From contig CP136062.1 of NCBI GenBank assembly GCA_032622095.1, positions 4,280,001-4,344,000 on the forward strand: a DNA stretch of 64,000 bases. Reading direction: 5' to 3'. The translations under genes were made by a program, and so were the position numbers. This DNA is from Siphonodentalium dalli. Lineage: Eukaryota > Mollusca > Scaphopoda > Gadilida > Siphonodentaliidae. Shown in pieces: positions 33,674 through 42,910 of this stretch (position 1 is its first letter; each line of letters begins with the position of its first letter). The notes under the pieces were generated by a model. It did no database searches. It was not told the DNA's origin and was given only the letters and a program-made list of their open reading frames with translations.

Positions 33674-35422
33674 GGTCTACGTAAACCTCTAGGTTTAAAC
33701 CGCCGTGAGTCAGCAAAATCCGTGGTTTAAACCCGAGACCGCAGGTCTAAGTGACACATTCATCATCTCTGGTTTAAACCTGGTCCAGCCAGACCATTGG
33801 TTTAGCAGTACTGTCTCTGTATCGTCGAGATAATTAAACGTACTTTCCTAATGCGGACCGCCTCGTTTTATTGATTGCGAAAATCAATAATTACGACAGC
33901 GGTCATATTTTGATTGGAAATATATAAGCGAGAAGCAATCACACATATAAAGCGTATGGGGATAAGTTTTTGCCAATTTCAATATTGTTTTTGCGTTTTA
34001 TAAGCTTAAACCGGCAACTAAACCATCTAATTCGGCGGTCCAGCTAAACCAGTTGTATCGAGGCTAAACTTTAGATGACGAATCCGTCTGTTCTTCATCG
34101 CGGTTTAGTATTGTCAAACAATCAGTCAAAAGGTGGAGCTGTAAATAATCTCGAGTGAGGACGTGTCTAAGTGGCGACTGCCGACTGGTGTTATCGTGTC
34201 AGTTGATTCATTCGCACGCGAGCTTTGCTCACATATTGACATGTTCCTAAATATATGATTTGTACAACTATCTTGTGGGTTTTTTGTTTGGCTTGTGGTA
34301 ATCAAAAATACTGGGTTTGTTTTAATTTTGAGACCAAAACGATGCTACTGCATGACCAGATATTATATACATATAGTTTGCAATCCTAAACTTATATTGC
34401 TATATGAGTCAAATTTGATAACTTATTTTGATGTAGACCATGCCACAAAGCCCTACTCTGGCTAAGCCCATAACTTCACATAATATTCTATCAGTTCAAA
34501 ACATGGGAACCTTTTTGATTTTCTGCATGACGGGAAATTTATGACATTGAACAAGAATCAACGCATGTAATATATTTCTTTATTGTCCCTCTGCATGGAT
34601 GCCCACTTCCAACAGTTCAGATGCCACTTATGGTGTGCACTCATAAGCAAATTGCCTTTACTTGACTGGAATTACTAGATTATGGAGACTTTATTCAGCG
34701 CATTTTGATTATTTGAACATTTTAATTAAAAACAAAATAATTAAATTTAAAACAAACTAAAGTTAATTTAAATTTTAAATTTCATTTCTTTTTAGATTCA
34801 ACTCCTTACTCAATTTAACACAATGTTTTATTTTGTTTTAAATTATATTTTTTCTTATTTTTAAATCAAAATTAAAAAAACCTAACGCCGTTATACCACA
34901 CGAATCACCACACCCAATTTAATTGAAATCGGTCCAGGTGTATTGGAGACCAGTTAGTTGCGAACAGACAAACGGACATACAGATAGACAGCTCATATAC
35001 CCTTTAATATATACAGATATACATGTAAATGCACCAAATTTTGTCTTTGCGGGTGAAGCATCCTGCAGAAATCTATCACAAACAAAGTGATGAACAGAGC
35101 GTGAAACTCGTGTTGAGAGACATGTCCTTTGTTAAATTGATTTAAACACAGAATGAGATCGGATTATTGAGCGATACTTGTTTCTCAATGAATAAATCCA
35201 GTGAGCGTGTACGCGGTCACGATAATTTATGACTTATCAATAACCATTATACCGGCCTATCATTTGGTCCGATTGGTAAGAGGGTAGTCATATCACCGAA
35301 CCGAGTTGTCAATTAGCTGGCAACTGAACGACAAAACGCCCCCTTAGACCAGGTTTGGCTGGACCGCCAACGTAGGTTTAAACCAGGTTTAAACTCGGAG
35401 GTTTAAACCGGAGATGACGAAT
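33650..35422. mobile_element. Nested DNA transposon with CCGG target duplication
   Basis: The left end is ATTCGTCATCTC and the right end GAGATGACGAAT. CCGG stands directly outside both (33646-33649 and 35423-35426), a 4-bp target duplication. The insertion splits the Gypsy pol between protease and RT. Subterminal DNA repeats the palindrome GTTTAAAC about seven times (for example near 33665, 33692, 33723, 33770, 35375, 35387, 35400). A second internal copy of the terminal string (agatgacgaatccg near 34074) suggests a composite or a nested smaller copy. No transposase frame was found. An AT-rich dispersed repeat sits inside at 34720-34905. The superfamily is uncertain. Confidence 0.8.
34720..34990. 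repeat. AT-rich dispersed repeat, copy 2, with GACA-type tail
   Basis: Same block order as 3930-4165, including actcaatttaa and taacgccgttata. It is followed here by a phrase common to many repeats in this window (ttgaaatcggtcc, then gcgaacagacaaacgg and cagatagacag). Confidence 0.65.
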
Positions 35423-35487
35423 CCGGCCATTGAGTCCCAAACTGGGTTCTATGACATAATCCGGTAAATTGATTCTTTGTTCAATAG

Positions 35488-36152
35488 CTACATATTTAGC
35501 TGAATTTGCGAAATAATTACCGATTTTGTCAAGGCAATTGTGACATGCCTTGCTTCTTCAGAGGGTCCTGATGTGTACAATTTCATGGGAATTATTTCAT
35601 CTCCCAAATACATATCATTTTCTTTCAAATTTAAGGACGCCTCAAATTCCTTCAGAAAATCTAATCCCAAAATCATAGGACATGTTATCGGTGCTACATA
35701 CACTGTCCTCAAATACCAACGCCTTCCCACTCTCATGCGTATGGGGCCAACTACTTTACCCGTGATTGTATATTGGTCCCGGCCCGCAGTTTACACTTTT
35801 ATTTCCTTAACTAGTTTGGGTACCGGTGCAATGCTTTTGAAAATGTCATCGATATTACCGTGACCTCTGCCCCAGTATCCACCAGGCAGTCGAGTTCTAC
35901 ATTTTCCACCTGAATACTCACAGTATATGATAGTCGCTCTGTCAATTGCGCGATTTTAATTATCTCCGGGGATCTATTACTTTCCCCGTACCTTTCGGTG
36001 CTATCGCGAGCGCTCACGGCCGGCTGTATATCTGTTACTTGGGTTTCGCCTTTGTATTCTGACCCACTATCGATTTGTTTTTTAGTTTCTATTCTGGGAT
36101 TCACATTCACTAGGTCAAGGGGAGTTAATGGGGTCGGCTCTGTACCTAGCAA
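35488..36152 (-). pseudogene. Gypsy aspartic protease, broken in two frames
   Basis: The first frame (36152-35811) has the catalytic DTG triplet at residues 92-94 within LVDTGAEVTVI. The second frame (35736-35488) carries ILGLDFL, the 'ILG' flank typical of the far end of retroelement proteases. A frameshift near 35811 separates them. Another near 35520 disconnects the protease from the RT side before the nested transposon begins at 35422. The enzyme would cleave Gag and Pol inside the particle. The relation to the gag frame could be natural ribosomal frameshifting, since an A8 run lies near 36208-36215 on the minus strand. Confidence 0.85.
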
Positions 36153-36244
36153 TCCTGCTCCGACCCACTGCTGTTTAAATCCACATTTTCCATGAATGCT
36201 ACCCTTTGGGGATTTTTTTTGTGCCCCCGGAACCGGGCCAGAAT

Positions 36245-36541
36245 TTAATTAGCCGACCTTTCAGGGCCCTCCCGGTTGGTTACTTGGTTCCCAGTTAACC
36301 TCGATGGACATTCTCTCATTAAATGTGATTTACTACCACATGTCCAGCACCCCAGCCTATTCGGTGAGGGTGTCCTACTTCTCGGAAACTCCCTTCTATT
36401 TTGGTCAGAGGTTCGGGATAATCTGAGGGTTAATGTTGCCATTGATTCAGAGACGCGGTTCATTGAATCTTGCATTCCCTTCATACCCTCCATCATTGAT
36501 GTCGCGAACCCCCCATAATCTTGTTCCAATTTATTGGGCAA
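36245..36541 (-). CDS. gag: Gag nucleocapsid part with CCHC zinc knuckle
   Basis: This 98-codon frame contains CWTCGSKSHLMREC (C65, C68, H73, C78), the C-x2-C-x4-H-x4-C knuckle that binds the genomic RNA. It is preceded by Arg/Ser/Pro-rich sequence. It overlaps the end of the capsid frame (36493) in another phase, and a frameshift near 36510 is the likely cause. TAA ends it at 36245. Confidence 0.88.
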   Translation of the reverse strand: MPNKLEQDYGGFATSMMEGMKGMQDSMNRVSESMATLTLRLSRTSDQNRREFPRSRTPSPNRLGCWTCGSKSHLMRECPSRLTGNQVTNREGPERSAN

Positions 36542-37383
36542 TTTTGCAATTTCATTAGACCCACTCTATCCCCCACCCCAGTTGATTGTATTTTCGGGTT
36601 TGCTTGGGTGTATTGTACACGTGCTGGGGCCTCACGTTCCCGAACAGTTCTAGTTCGCCTACTTTCCGACCGGGGTGTTGTGTCTATAGGGGCCATAGTG
36701 TTTGGCCCATAAATTGCCAGTGTCGAATGTTGAAACCACTTTACCCGGTCTATGGCCTCCTCCATTGAAACCGGCCGGGTGGCAGATATCGCCATTCCAG
36801 CCTCCTTATCTAAGACCCCAAAACAAAATCTCAACACTGCTTGTCTGAACATGTGACGTTCGGGTAAATCGTCAAATGCTCTTGCAGCTAGGGTTAATAC
36901 CATATCTGCCCATTCTTCCAGGGACTGCGTTTGTTTCTGAACTGCTTGATTAAATTGAATCAAGACAGTTTCGGGCAATTCAATGTGCGCAAACCTTTTT
37001 TCTAATTTTTGCATCATGTCGTCAAAAGGTGTCTGGGGATTTTGACGCATTAGGGTTGTAAAATAGTCTGCCGCTTCCCCCTATAAACACCAACACAAGT
37101 AGTCCCGGGCCTCTGGTCCATCCCATCCCTCAAAATCCATCATGTGAATGAACTTTAACTGAAAGGATTGCCAATTTGTGGTGCCGTCATATTCCAATGA
37201 TCGGGGGATATGTGGCAACTTTCTATGACGTTGATCCTGTGGGGCTTGATTACCTATTATCTCCCCTCTATTCCCCCCCCCCCGGTTGGCGTCCCTCCCT
37301 GTCTCTAAGGGTTCTGCCCATACTAGGGTCTCTGTGTGCCCCCATTCCCCAATTAGGGTTTCTATTCCCTTGTGGTCTATCAC
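36493..37383 (-). pseudogene. gag: Gag capsid region, interrupted by one in-frame stop
   Basis: Two frames in the same phase (37383-37081 and 37050-36493) are separated by TAG at 37081-37083. The first has the Gypsy-type capsid start (PRSLEYDGTTNWQSFQLKF). The second has FDDMMQKLEKRF and an LEEWADMVLTLAARAF helix, the pattern of retrotransposon Gag capsids. The C-terminal 40 residues are a basic linker. The product would assemble the particle shell. Confidence 0.85.
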
Positions 37384-37594
37384 TATGTCTTCTTTGTGGA
37401 CTCGTACGTCTATTCAGTATATCATAGGACCGCCCACTGGAGCGAGACTGAGGGTCTCTGTACTGATCCCTCCGATAACGATCCCCCTCACCAACCTGTG
37501 GTCGTGTCATTCCCGTTCTTCGGGCATCCTGGGTTTCCCCATGATTTACTCTGCCTTGTGAATCCTGGTTTACATTGCCAGTGGCATGTGGCAC
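37268..37594 (-). pseudogene. gag: Gag linker, Arg/Ser/Gln-rich, frameshifted
   Basis: A 108-codon frame of low complexity (Arg, Gly, Asp, Ser, Gln) connects the N-terminal Gag frame to the capsid frame but lies in a different phase from both. Its end coincides with a run of 11 C at 37273-37283, a probable slippage site in replication or sequencing. The other break is near 37594. Confidence 0.6.
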
Positions 37595-38235
37595 TAATGG
37601 GTTATTTTCCAGGCGTCCAATCTTGATATTGGACGTTGAAGACGGTTACCCCTTGGTGACGTCGGTATTGTCATATAACGCGATTGCTCATATGATGGTG
37701 GCGGATCCCGGTTGGAAATTCTACCTTCCCGCGATCGGTGGGGGTCCCGTGTCCCCATGTGTTCCTCAGATTCTGAGGATGGTGATGGCGGGGATAAACC
37801 CCTGCGGTGAGAATTTCCTGGGGACGGTGAGCTTAGTGTTATTATTTGTACCCCCACCGGCGAACTGGGCGCAGAAGTCTGATCGCCCATGCCTCGTTGG
37901 TTGCGAATAACCAACCTGTGCCGCAATTGCTCATCCATCTGAGCTTGATTGGACAAGACGCAATTAGATCGTCCATCAATATCATTGTCCTGGTGTGGTA
38001 TAAAATCCGCACTGCTTATCAAAGCCCTTGACACCCGGAGGGAAGTTACCTGGTTGATGTTATCCACCGTAAAATTTCCCAATTCAGCTCTTTTAGCTAA
38101 TATATTTCGGGCTCTCTCAGCATTGACCCCTGGTAGGACCAATAGCGAATAAAAATCGCACTTATTGATCTGAAGACGATCGGTCAACCCATCGTCCGAA
38201 TCAAGATCAGAAGACCCATTAATTGCAGTCGCCAT
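37594..38235 (-). CDS. gag: Gag N-terminal region with HhH-like segment and PPxY motif
   Basis: Translation starts at an ATG (38233-38235) about 550 bp inside the 5' LTR. The first 20 residues are acidic. Residues ~24-78 (VLPGVNAERARNILAKR, then GNFTVDNINQVTSL) match the spacing of ComEA-type helix-hairpin-helix domains, which bind DNA or RNA non-specifically. A Ser/Pro-rich stretch follows, with DPPPSYEQ at 177-184. PPSY (179-182) fits the PPxY late-domain consensus that recruits Nedd4-family ligases in retroviruses. It ends at a stop near 37594 after which the reading continues in another phase. The HhH call is by pattern only. Confidence 0.7.
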   Translation of the reverse strand: MATAINGSSDLDSDDGLTDRLQINKCDFYSLLVLPGVNAERARNILAKRAELGNFTVDNINQVTSLRVSRALISSADFIPHQDNDIDGRSNCVLSNQAQMDEQLRHRLVIRNQRGMGDQTSAPSSPVGVQIITLSSPSPGNSHRRGLSPPSPSSESEEHMGTRDPHRSREGRISNRDPPPSYEQSRYMTIPTSPRGNRLQRPISRLDAWKITH

Positions 38236-38766
38236 TCTTTCAAAGTCCCACTGACCCTGAAAATTCGAATAGCCTAATTGGGTATTCCAACTGGTACTAT
38301 AACCCTAGTACAGACCCCACAGTATAAACGTGGGGACCCAATATAATGTTATGAATGAAGTACCCAAATATTTTTCCAACACGTTGGAAAATCAAGTGTA
38401 CCAAGCACTTACAGTGTGGAAAAATGACCCTAAATGGTCAGCACACGACGCGAGGGCAAAAAGGCCCCGTCAAAATACACGGGCTGAAACACAGGAAGGG
38501 TTATTGACATAAAATGCACCCTATCAAAAATGAGTGAAACATGAACTATCACCACCTCAAATATTCAAAATATACAAAAGTCGGAAAAATTGTTCCCGGA
38601 ATAACAATTAATAAATCACTACAAGTGAATTAAAGTCAATTAGCGGGTCGGATGTGACCCGAAAGTAACCGATGTCAAGCGATTTTATTTTTCGCTCAAA
38701 ATCGAACGCACATTCTCATTGGTTCATAATGGCGGCCAATTCGAAAGGGAATTTCCCGAATAGACT
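38236..38766 (-). other. 5' untranslated leader of the Gypsy element
   Basis: About 530 bp between the primer-binding site and the gag ATG with no supported frame. This is a normal place for packaging signals, but none can be named. Confidence 0.6.
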
Positions 38767-38784
38767 TCGTCGTTCGCTGCGCCA
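38767..38784 (-). promoter_or_regulatory. Candidate tRNA primer-binding site
   Basis: The minus strand reads TGGCGCAGCGAACGACGA directly after the 5' LTR. The leading TGG is the complement of a tRNA CCA end. I could not assign the tRNA from memory. Confidence 0.65.
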
Positions 38785-39039
38785 ATATGGAGAATCAGCT
38801 CCCCACTGTTCTATTCTACTCACAAGGTGGTGACAATCTCACGTTTCACTCACCTTGTGTTCTGGACCCACACCTGGCTTGCGGTCGACCGCTTCGGTAA
38901 GTTCGGTTCCAGCAGGTTCACGTCCGTGTTCGTCTATCGTTCTCAGTCAAGTCCAGGTCGCTCCTTCGGGGCAGGACCCACGTGACCCCAAGCCCGGGGT
39001 CTCATTATATACGTCGGGGAGTTTCGGTAATTATAAACA
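38784..39039 (-). repeat. 5' LTR of the Gypsy element
   Basis: Direct copy of 26195-26451 with about 7 substitutions in 252 aligned bases and a small difference at the TGT end. It carries the TATATAATGA core-promoter-like string on the minus strand, so transcription would run leftward from here. Confidence 0.93.
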
Positions 39040-39251
39040 CTGATTACCCGTATAATTTTCCTAAAAAAATAAATTACCTGGAGGCAGCTTTTAGTTTCCC
39101 TCATGATCTTTCGGCAGACATATATTCTCAAAATATTTGTCTTCACATTGATATAATGACCACTATTCATGTGGTTCTATCAGTGTCTACTGTTAACACA
39201 ATGAAGTCATGATAGCAATTTTTTTACATGTCTTGTTGACTTTCCTCGCGT

Positions 39252-40075
39252 GGGCTTGTTATGTTACATGAGCCGGGACTTCTCGGTTAGTCAGCCCTCT
39301 TAATTCAGATTGTTTGGCTTCGGCAATCCGCTACTGCAACAGTATGCCGTGGCCCAGTTTTCTTCAGCAAATTGCTTCGGCAATGCTGATTGCCGTAGCC
39401 AATTATGAAGGCTGGTTAGTGAACCTTCAGACGACCACGATTCAATCGTAAGTGGAAGGATTTTCGTCGTATGAAGTAACAGGAAGATGGAGTGCGCATG
39501 CTCACGTCTAAATCGTAGAACAAAAAATAATATCAGACAGTGTTTGATTTTAGATACGATATCGTAGCGTATCCTTGGTTACATCCACTTGCGACGTAAT
39601 CGCAGTCGTGTGTATGTAAAAATCGTAGCTGGAAATGGTCGTAGGGTAGTCAATCACATGCTTTAGAACAACCTACGATAGAATAATGCACGTGACATCG
39701 CAATCGTCTGAACAAACTATCCACGATCTCGTCGGGCCCGATCCCTCCACTTACGATGTGTATCGTGATCGTCTGAAGGTACACTTTGCCGAGACAACAC
39801 AGTCTGCGGGACAAATCAATCATGCTGTTATGTGAGCTGAGACAACTCGGTTAGCTGGGACAACTCGGTAGTCAACGTCAACCGAGTTGTCCCAACTAGC
39901 TAACCGAGTTGTCCCAGCTAGCTAACCGAGTTGTCCCAGCGAACTCGGTTTGACGAGTTGACGCGGCTCATGTAATAGCACATCATTATTTTAGTCAGTC
40001 AGCACAGAGGACCTTGGCACCCAGCAGACCGGGTTGTCCCGGCTAACCGAGTTGTCCCGCTCATGTAACAAGCCC
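39252..40075. mobile_element. ~820-bp element with inverted ends and 'ccgagttgtccc' repeats
   Basis: The left end gggcttgttatgttacatga followed by gccgggacttctcggttag is mirrored on the right by ctaaccgagttgtcccgctc and atgtaacaagccc. Near the right end ctaaccgagttgtcccagct is repeated in tandem. A second inverted-repeat element is nested at 39424-39784. No coding frame. Confidence 0.75.
39424..39784. mobile_element. Nested ~360-bp MITE
   Basis: The left arm ccttcagacgaccacgat plus aatcgtaagtggaaggat is mirrored on the right by atccctccacttacgatgtg and atcgtgatcgtctgaagg. Several further tacgat/atcgta phrases inside give the element internal symmetry. No open frame. Confidence 0.75.
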
Positions 40076-40515
40076 CTAAATACATAGGCCTACAGGGCGC
40101 TCAAAGAATTCTTGGAAAAATGACCACATCATGCTTGATTCTAGTTTGCAATTTGGGAACTACGCATTCATCAATATTTAACACATTTACAATGATTTTT
40201 CACAAGCAAATTCTTGATGAATATATAACAATTAAACAGTGATTTATTTACAAACATCAATTTCAATGGAAAACTCGGAACTATCGGATCGTTCAAAGAA
40301 AATGTTCCGTTGCGCTGGAAGGCGAAGTTAAAATTATTGGCGCAATCAATAATAGCATTGAAATCACACCAAATTTTATTGTAATTGACCCACTCAACCC
40401 GCTGTCAGTTCATAATCTAGCTAATCCACATTACTTCATGATTGGGAAATCATCAGATACAAATAATGTAATTGTTCTTGCAAAGAATTGAATATTTCTC
40501 AATCCAGTCGGCGGT
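40076..40515. other. Gene-free stretch
   Basis: About 440 bp of AT-rich sequence without a supported frame, repeat or RNA. Confidence 0.5.
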
Positions 40516-41313
40516 GGGGGGGGGGGGGGGGGGGGGTTTCAGGGCACGTATGCCGGGGTGGATGTGTGGTCGACGGGACCAAAAAAATATTTTCTGCAAC
40601 TCTAAATTTTGTTTCCTGCATGTTTTTTTTACTGTTTTTGCAATGAGTTAAAGGTACCGGTACTCAATCCGATCAGACGCTCCTAAATTACTATTTCTTT
40701 GGCTTCGGGGTTATTAATTGGTTTAAACAGAAAACTCGAGCGGTAATAATTTACCACTCAATTTTTTCTGTTTAAACTCTAGTTTCTGGCCCAGAAAGAA
40801 TTTAAATAACTAACTTGAAAAATCTATATCTGATCACACTGAGCTTTGACAGGTACTAGTAGGTTCCTTGACACGATTCAAATATATTTTAACCCCGAAG
40901 CCAAACAAATAGTAATTTAGGAGCGTCTGATCGGATTGAGTACCTTTAAAACACCTTAGAATAAGCAGGCAGCTATCGTGTTGTATTTTGTTGCAAATTT
41001 TGAAATCCAAGATGGCCACTGGCAGCCATGTTTTTTTTAGCCGAATGACCCCAAAATGACACATTCCTATTTACATGTTATGTTAACATCCATGAATGCA
41101 CAGAAATTCATATACAGCTGTTTACAGTGAATTCCCCCCCACCCTCGCAAATCTCTGTTTTAGTGATAAAATTGGGGTTGGGTGTCCAAATATGGTCGAA
41201 AAAACTGCCGAAAACAGAAAAACAATTTGGATGTGGGGATGAGTGAGTCCCAACTAGGGTCGAAAAGTAAAAATCAGCATACATGCCTGAATTATTTTCC
41301 GAGCTCACCCCTT
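40516..41313. mobile_element. Degraded relative of the poly-G element
   Basis: The left edge is 21 G followed by tttcagggcacgtatgcc. The right edge catacatgcctgaattattt, tccgagctcacccc is a diverged mirror image. The interior holds ccgaaaa/ccaaat phrases like those in 21252-22754 and an inserted MITE (40648-40950). Homology of the ends is modest. Confidence 0.5.
40648..40950. mobile_element. MITE family 'TTTAAAGGTACTCAATCC', copy 2
   Basis: The left arm is ttaaaggtaccggtactcaa with tccgatcagacgctcctaaa and tttggcttcgggg. The right arm is the reverse complement, ending gatcggattgagtaccttta. Shorter than copy 1 and inserted inside the poly-G relative. Confidence 0.85.
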
Positions 41314-41858
41314 ATCCAGTTAGGATTCTCTCTTAACTAAAATATGGTAATACAGACCAAATAAGGAATTTACTATGATAGTATTGTGAGTTGTAAGTTG
41401 AAGATGCACCAAACACAAATCCAAATATAAGGAAATGATGCATTGTCGTGACTCTGCTTATAAACAATTCACTGCTCTTTTTGCTCGACTTGCATTTTCT
41501 CTGACACAAAGCGTGTTTTGTGAATAATATCACATTCATATAATAATTATGCTATACTATATAATAGTATCTTCTTGAGGAAATTATCATAATTTGATAA
41601 ATGTTATTTCTAAACTATAACCTAAATGAAGGCCGCCCGCCCGAAGTCATGACGAATGTGATTACTAACACCCCCACCATGATGGGTATTTCACCTGTCA
41701 TCAAACCATGCTACATGTTAGACATGCCTGCAATAATGTTTTCTTTGTTTGAAATCCTATATGTAGTGGCCAGTACATTGAAAAGATTTATATCCTGAAC
41801 AATATGTGATATTTTAAGTAAATCTATAGATGTACATGTCATTTCATATACTAGTGCA
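41314..41858. other. Gene-free stretch
   Basis: About 545 bp. Short frames on both strands lack any family feature. Confidence 0.5.
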
Positions 41859-42117
41859 TGTCCAAGCCTTGAAATGGTGTGCCTGTCATTTGCAGAATGA
41901 TGTCCCCAGAGGGTGAGTTTAGTGATGGTACCCCGCACAGTGGGCTAGCATCACCAAATACACCCTCTGGAGAGCTCATGCTGCTTACACCTCAGCAGAA
42001 GGAGGTTCACAGAGGGTGAATTTGGTGATGCTAGCCCACTATGTGGGGTACCATAACTAAATTCTTTCTCTGGGGACCTCATTCTGCAAATGACAGACAC
42101 ACTATTTCAAGGCTTGT
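41859..42117. repeat. ~260-bp long hairpin
   Basis: Arms of about 100 bp are reverse complements. The left has gccttgaaatggtgtgcctg, gtccccagagggtgag and gtgggctagcatcacc; the right has ggtgatgctagcccac, ctctggggacctcattctgc and atttcaaggc. An inner pair (accctctgg and the mirrored agagggtg) lies near the loop. It is a likely MITE. A transcript would fold into a long stem. Confidence 0.8.
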
Positions 42118-42289
42118 TGGTATCATTTTTTAAGACCTGTATGTTATATTTTATAGAGGACTGTCAGCTAGAAGTCTTGCTGTGGAAGTAAATTGACTGG
42201 AAGACATACACTGGACCAAAGTTGGAACTTGGATGTATTCAATTTACAACTGTACATGTAAGTTTTTATATAAATACGCATCACTTAGA

Positions 42290-42644
42290 AGATGTATAAT
42301 CTGATTTGATGCCCCCTAAATAACTATTTCTTCAGCTTCGGGTTTAAATAATATTTTATTTGAGTTGAGGATCCTATCCCTCAAAGCTCTGAGTTATCAA
42401 ATCTGTTAATTTGATCCACCTCGATTATTTGTCAGCCTACCAAACATTCCACTGACTTCTTCTAGAAATATGCAGATATACAAGATATTGAGAGGTCTCG
42501 CAAGGTCATCGCAAATCAATTTCGGAAGATAACATTATGAAAAGTAATGTTGGATGACTATTGGCTTTCGGTGTAAATTTCCGTTGTTGTTCATGTTGTA
42601 ACTGGATGATCCGGGGACAATCAGATCAGATTGCGCACCTTTAA
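42290..42644. mobile_element. MITE family 'TTTAAAGGTACTCAATCC', copy 3 (diverged)
   Basis: The right edge gatcagattgcgcaccttta and the inner ctaaataactatttcttcag with cttcgggtttaaataatatt match copies 1 and 2. The left edge is decayed. Interior order is as in the other copies. Confidence 0.6.
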
Positions 42645-42751
42645 CAAAAAGCCTTATGTTGTATGTTTGTTGAATTTAGGTCTAAATTCCCTACCTATGG
42701 AAAAGAGTCCAAACAAATACTGAGGAGTTATCAGGGTGCTATAAGGTAAGT

Positions 42752-42910
42752 ATGGATCGAGAGATGATATCACTAAAGGATCAAGTCGAGGAGTTATCAG
42801 GGTGGCAATCTAAGGTAAGGATGGATCGAGAGATGATATCACTAAAGGATCAAGTCGATGAGTTAATGTCTAGCAGATTGTGTACTTCTAAGTGTCATGG
42901 TATGGAATAA
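42752..42910 (+). other. Small ORF with internal in-frame duplication
   Basis: A 52-codon frame from ATG 42752 to TAA 42908-42910 repeats MDREMISLKDQVEEL as MDREMISLKDQVDEL after 22 codons (66 bp). The heptad-like spacing of Met, Ile, Leu and Val suggests a coiled coil. Donor-like strings (aag|gtaagt near 42744, aag|gtaagg near 42813) precede each copy, and an acceptor-like tgaatttag lies near 42680. The frame is open upstream through the third partial copy. It may be part of exons of an unrecognised gene or only a duplicated repeat. Confidence 0.25.

Larger units (their letters stand above)
26195..39039 (-). mobile_element. Ty3/Gypsy LTR retrotransposon, full-length but inactivated
   Basis: A 12.8-kb element (about 11.1 kb without the nested insertion) is oriented right to left. 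Order on the minus strand: 5' LTR, primer-binding site, gag, protease, RT, RNase H, integrase with PHD finger, a TatD-like third gene, polypurine tract, 3' LTR. The RNase H-before-integrase order and the GPY/F-type integrase tail place it in Ty3/Gypsy rather than Copia. It is about twice the usual Gypsy length because of the third gene, long non-coding ends and a nested DNA transposon. About ten stops and frameshifts break the frames. The LTRs differ at about 7 of 252 aligned sites. No target-site duplication was found. Confidence 0.93.

Noticed and set aside
26195-39039. Classification as Copia or BEL/Pao
   Set aside because: Order is RT, RNase H, integrase with a GPY/F-type tail, and the DTG protease and CCHC knuckle fit Ty3/Gypsy. 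Copia has integrase before RT.
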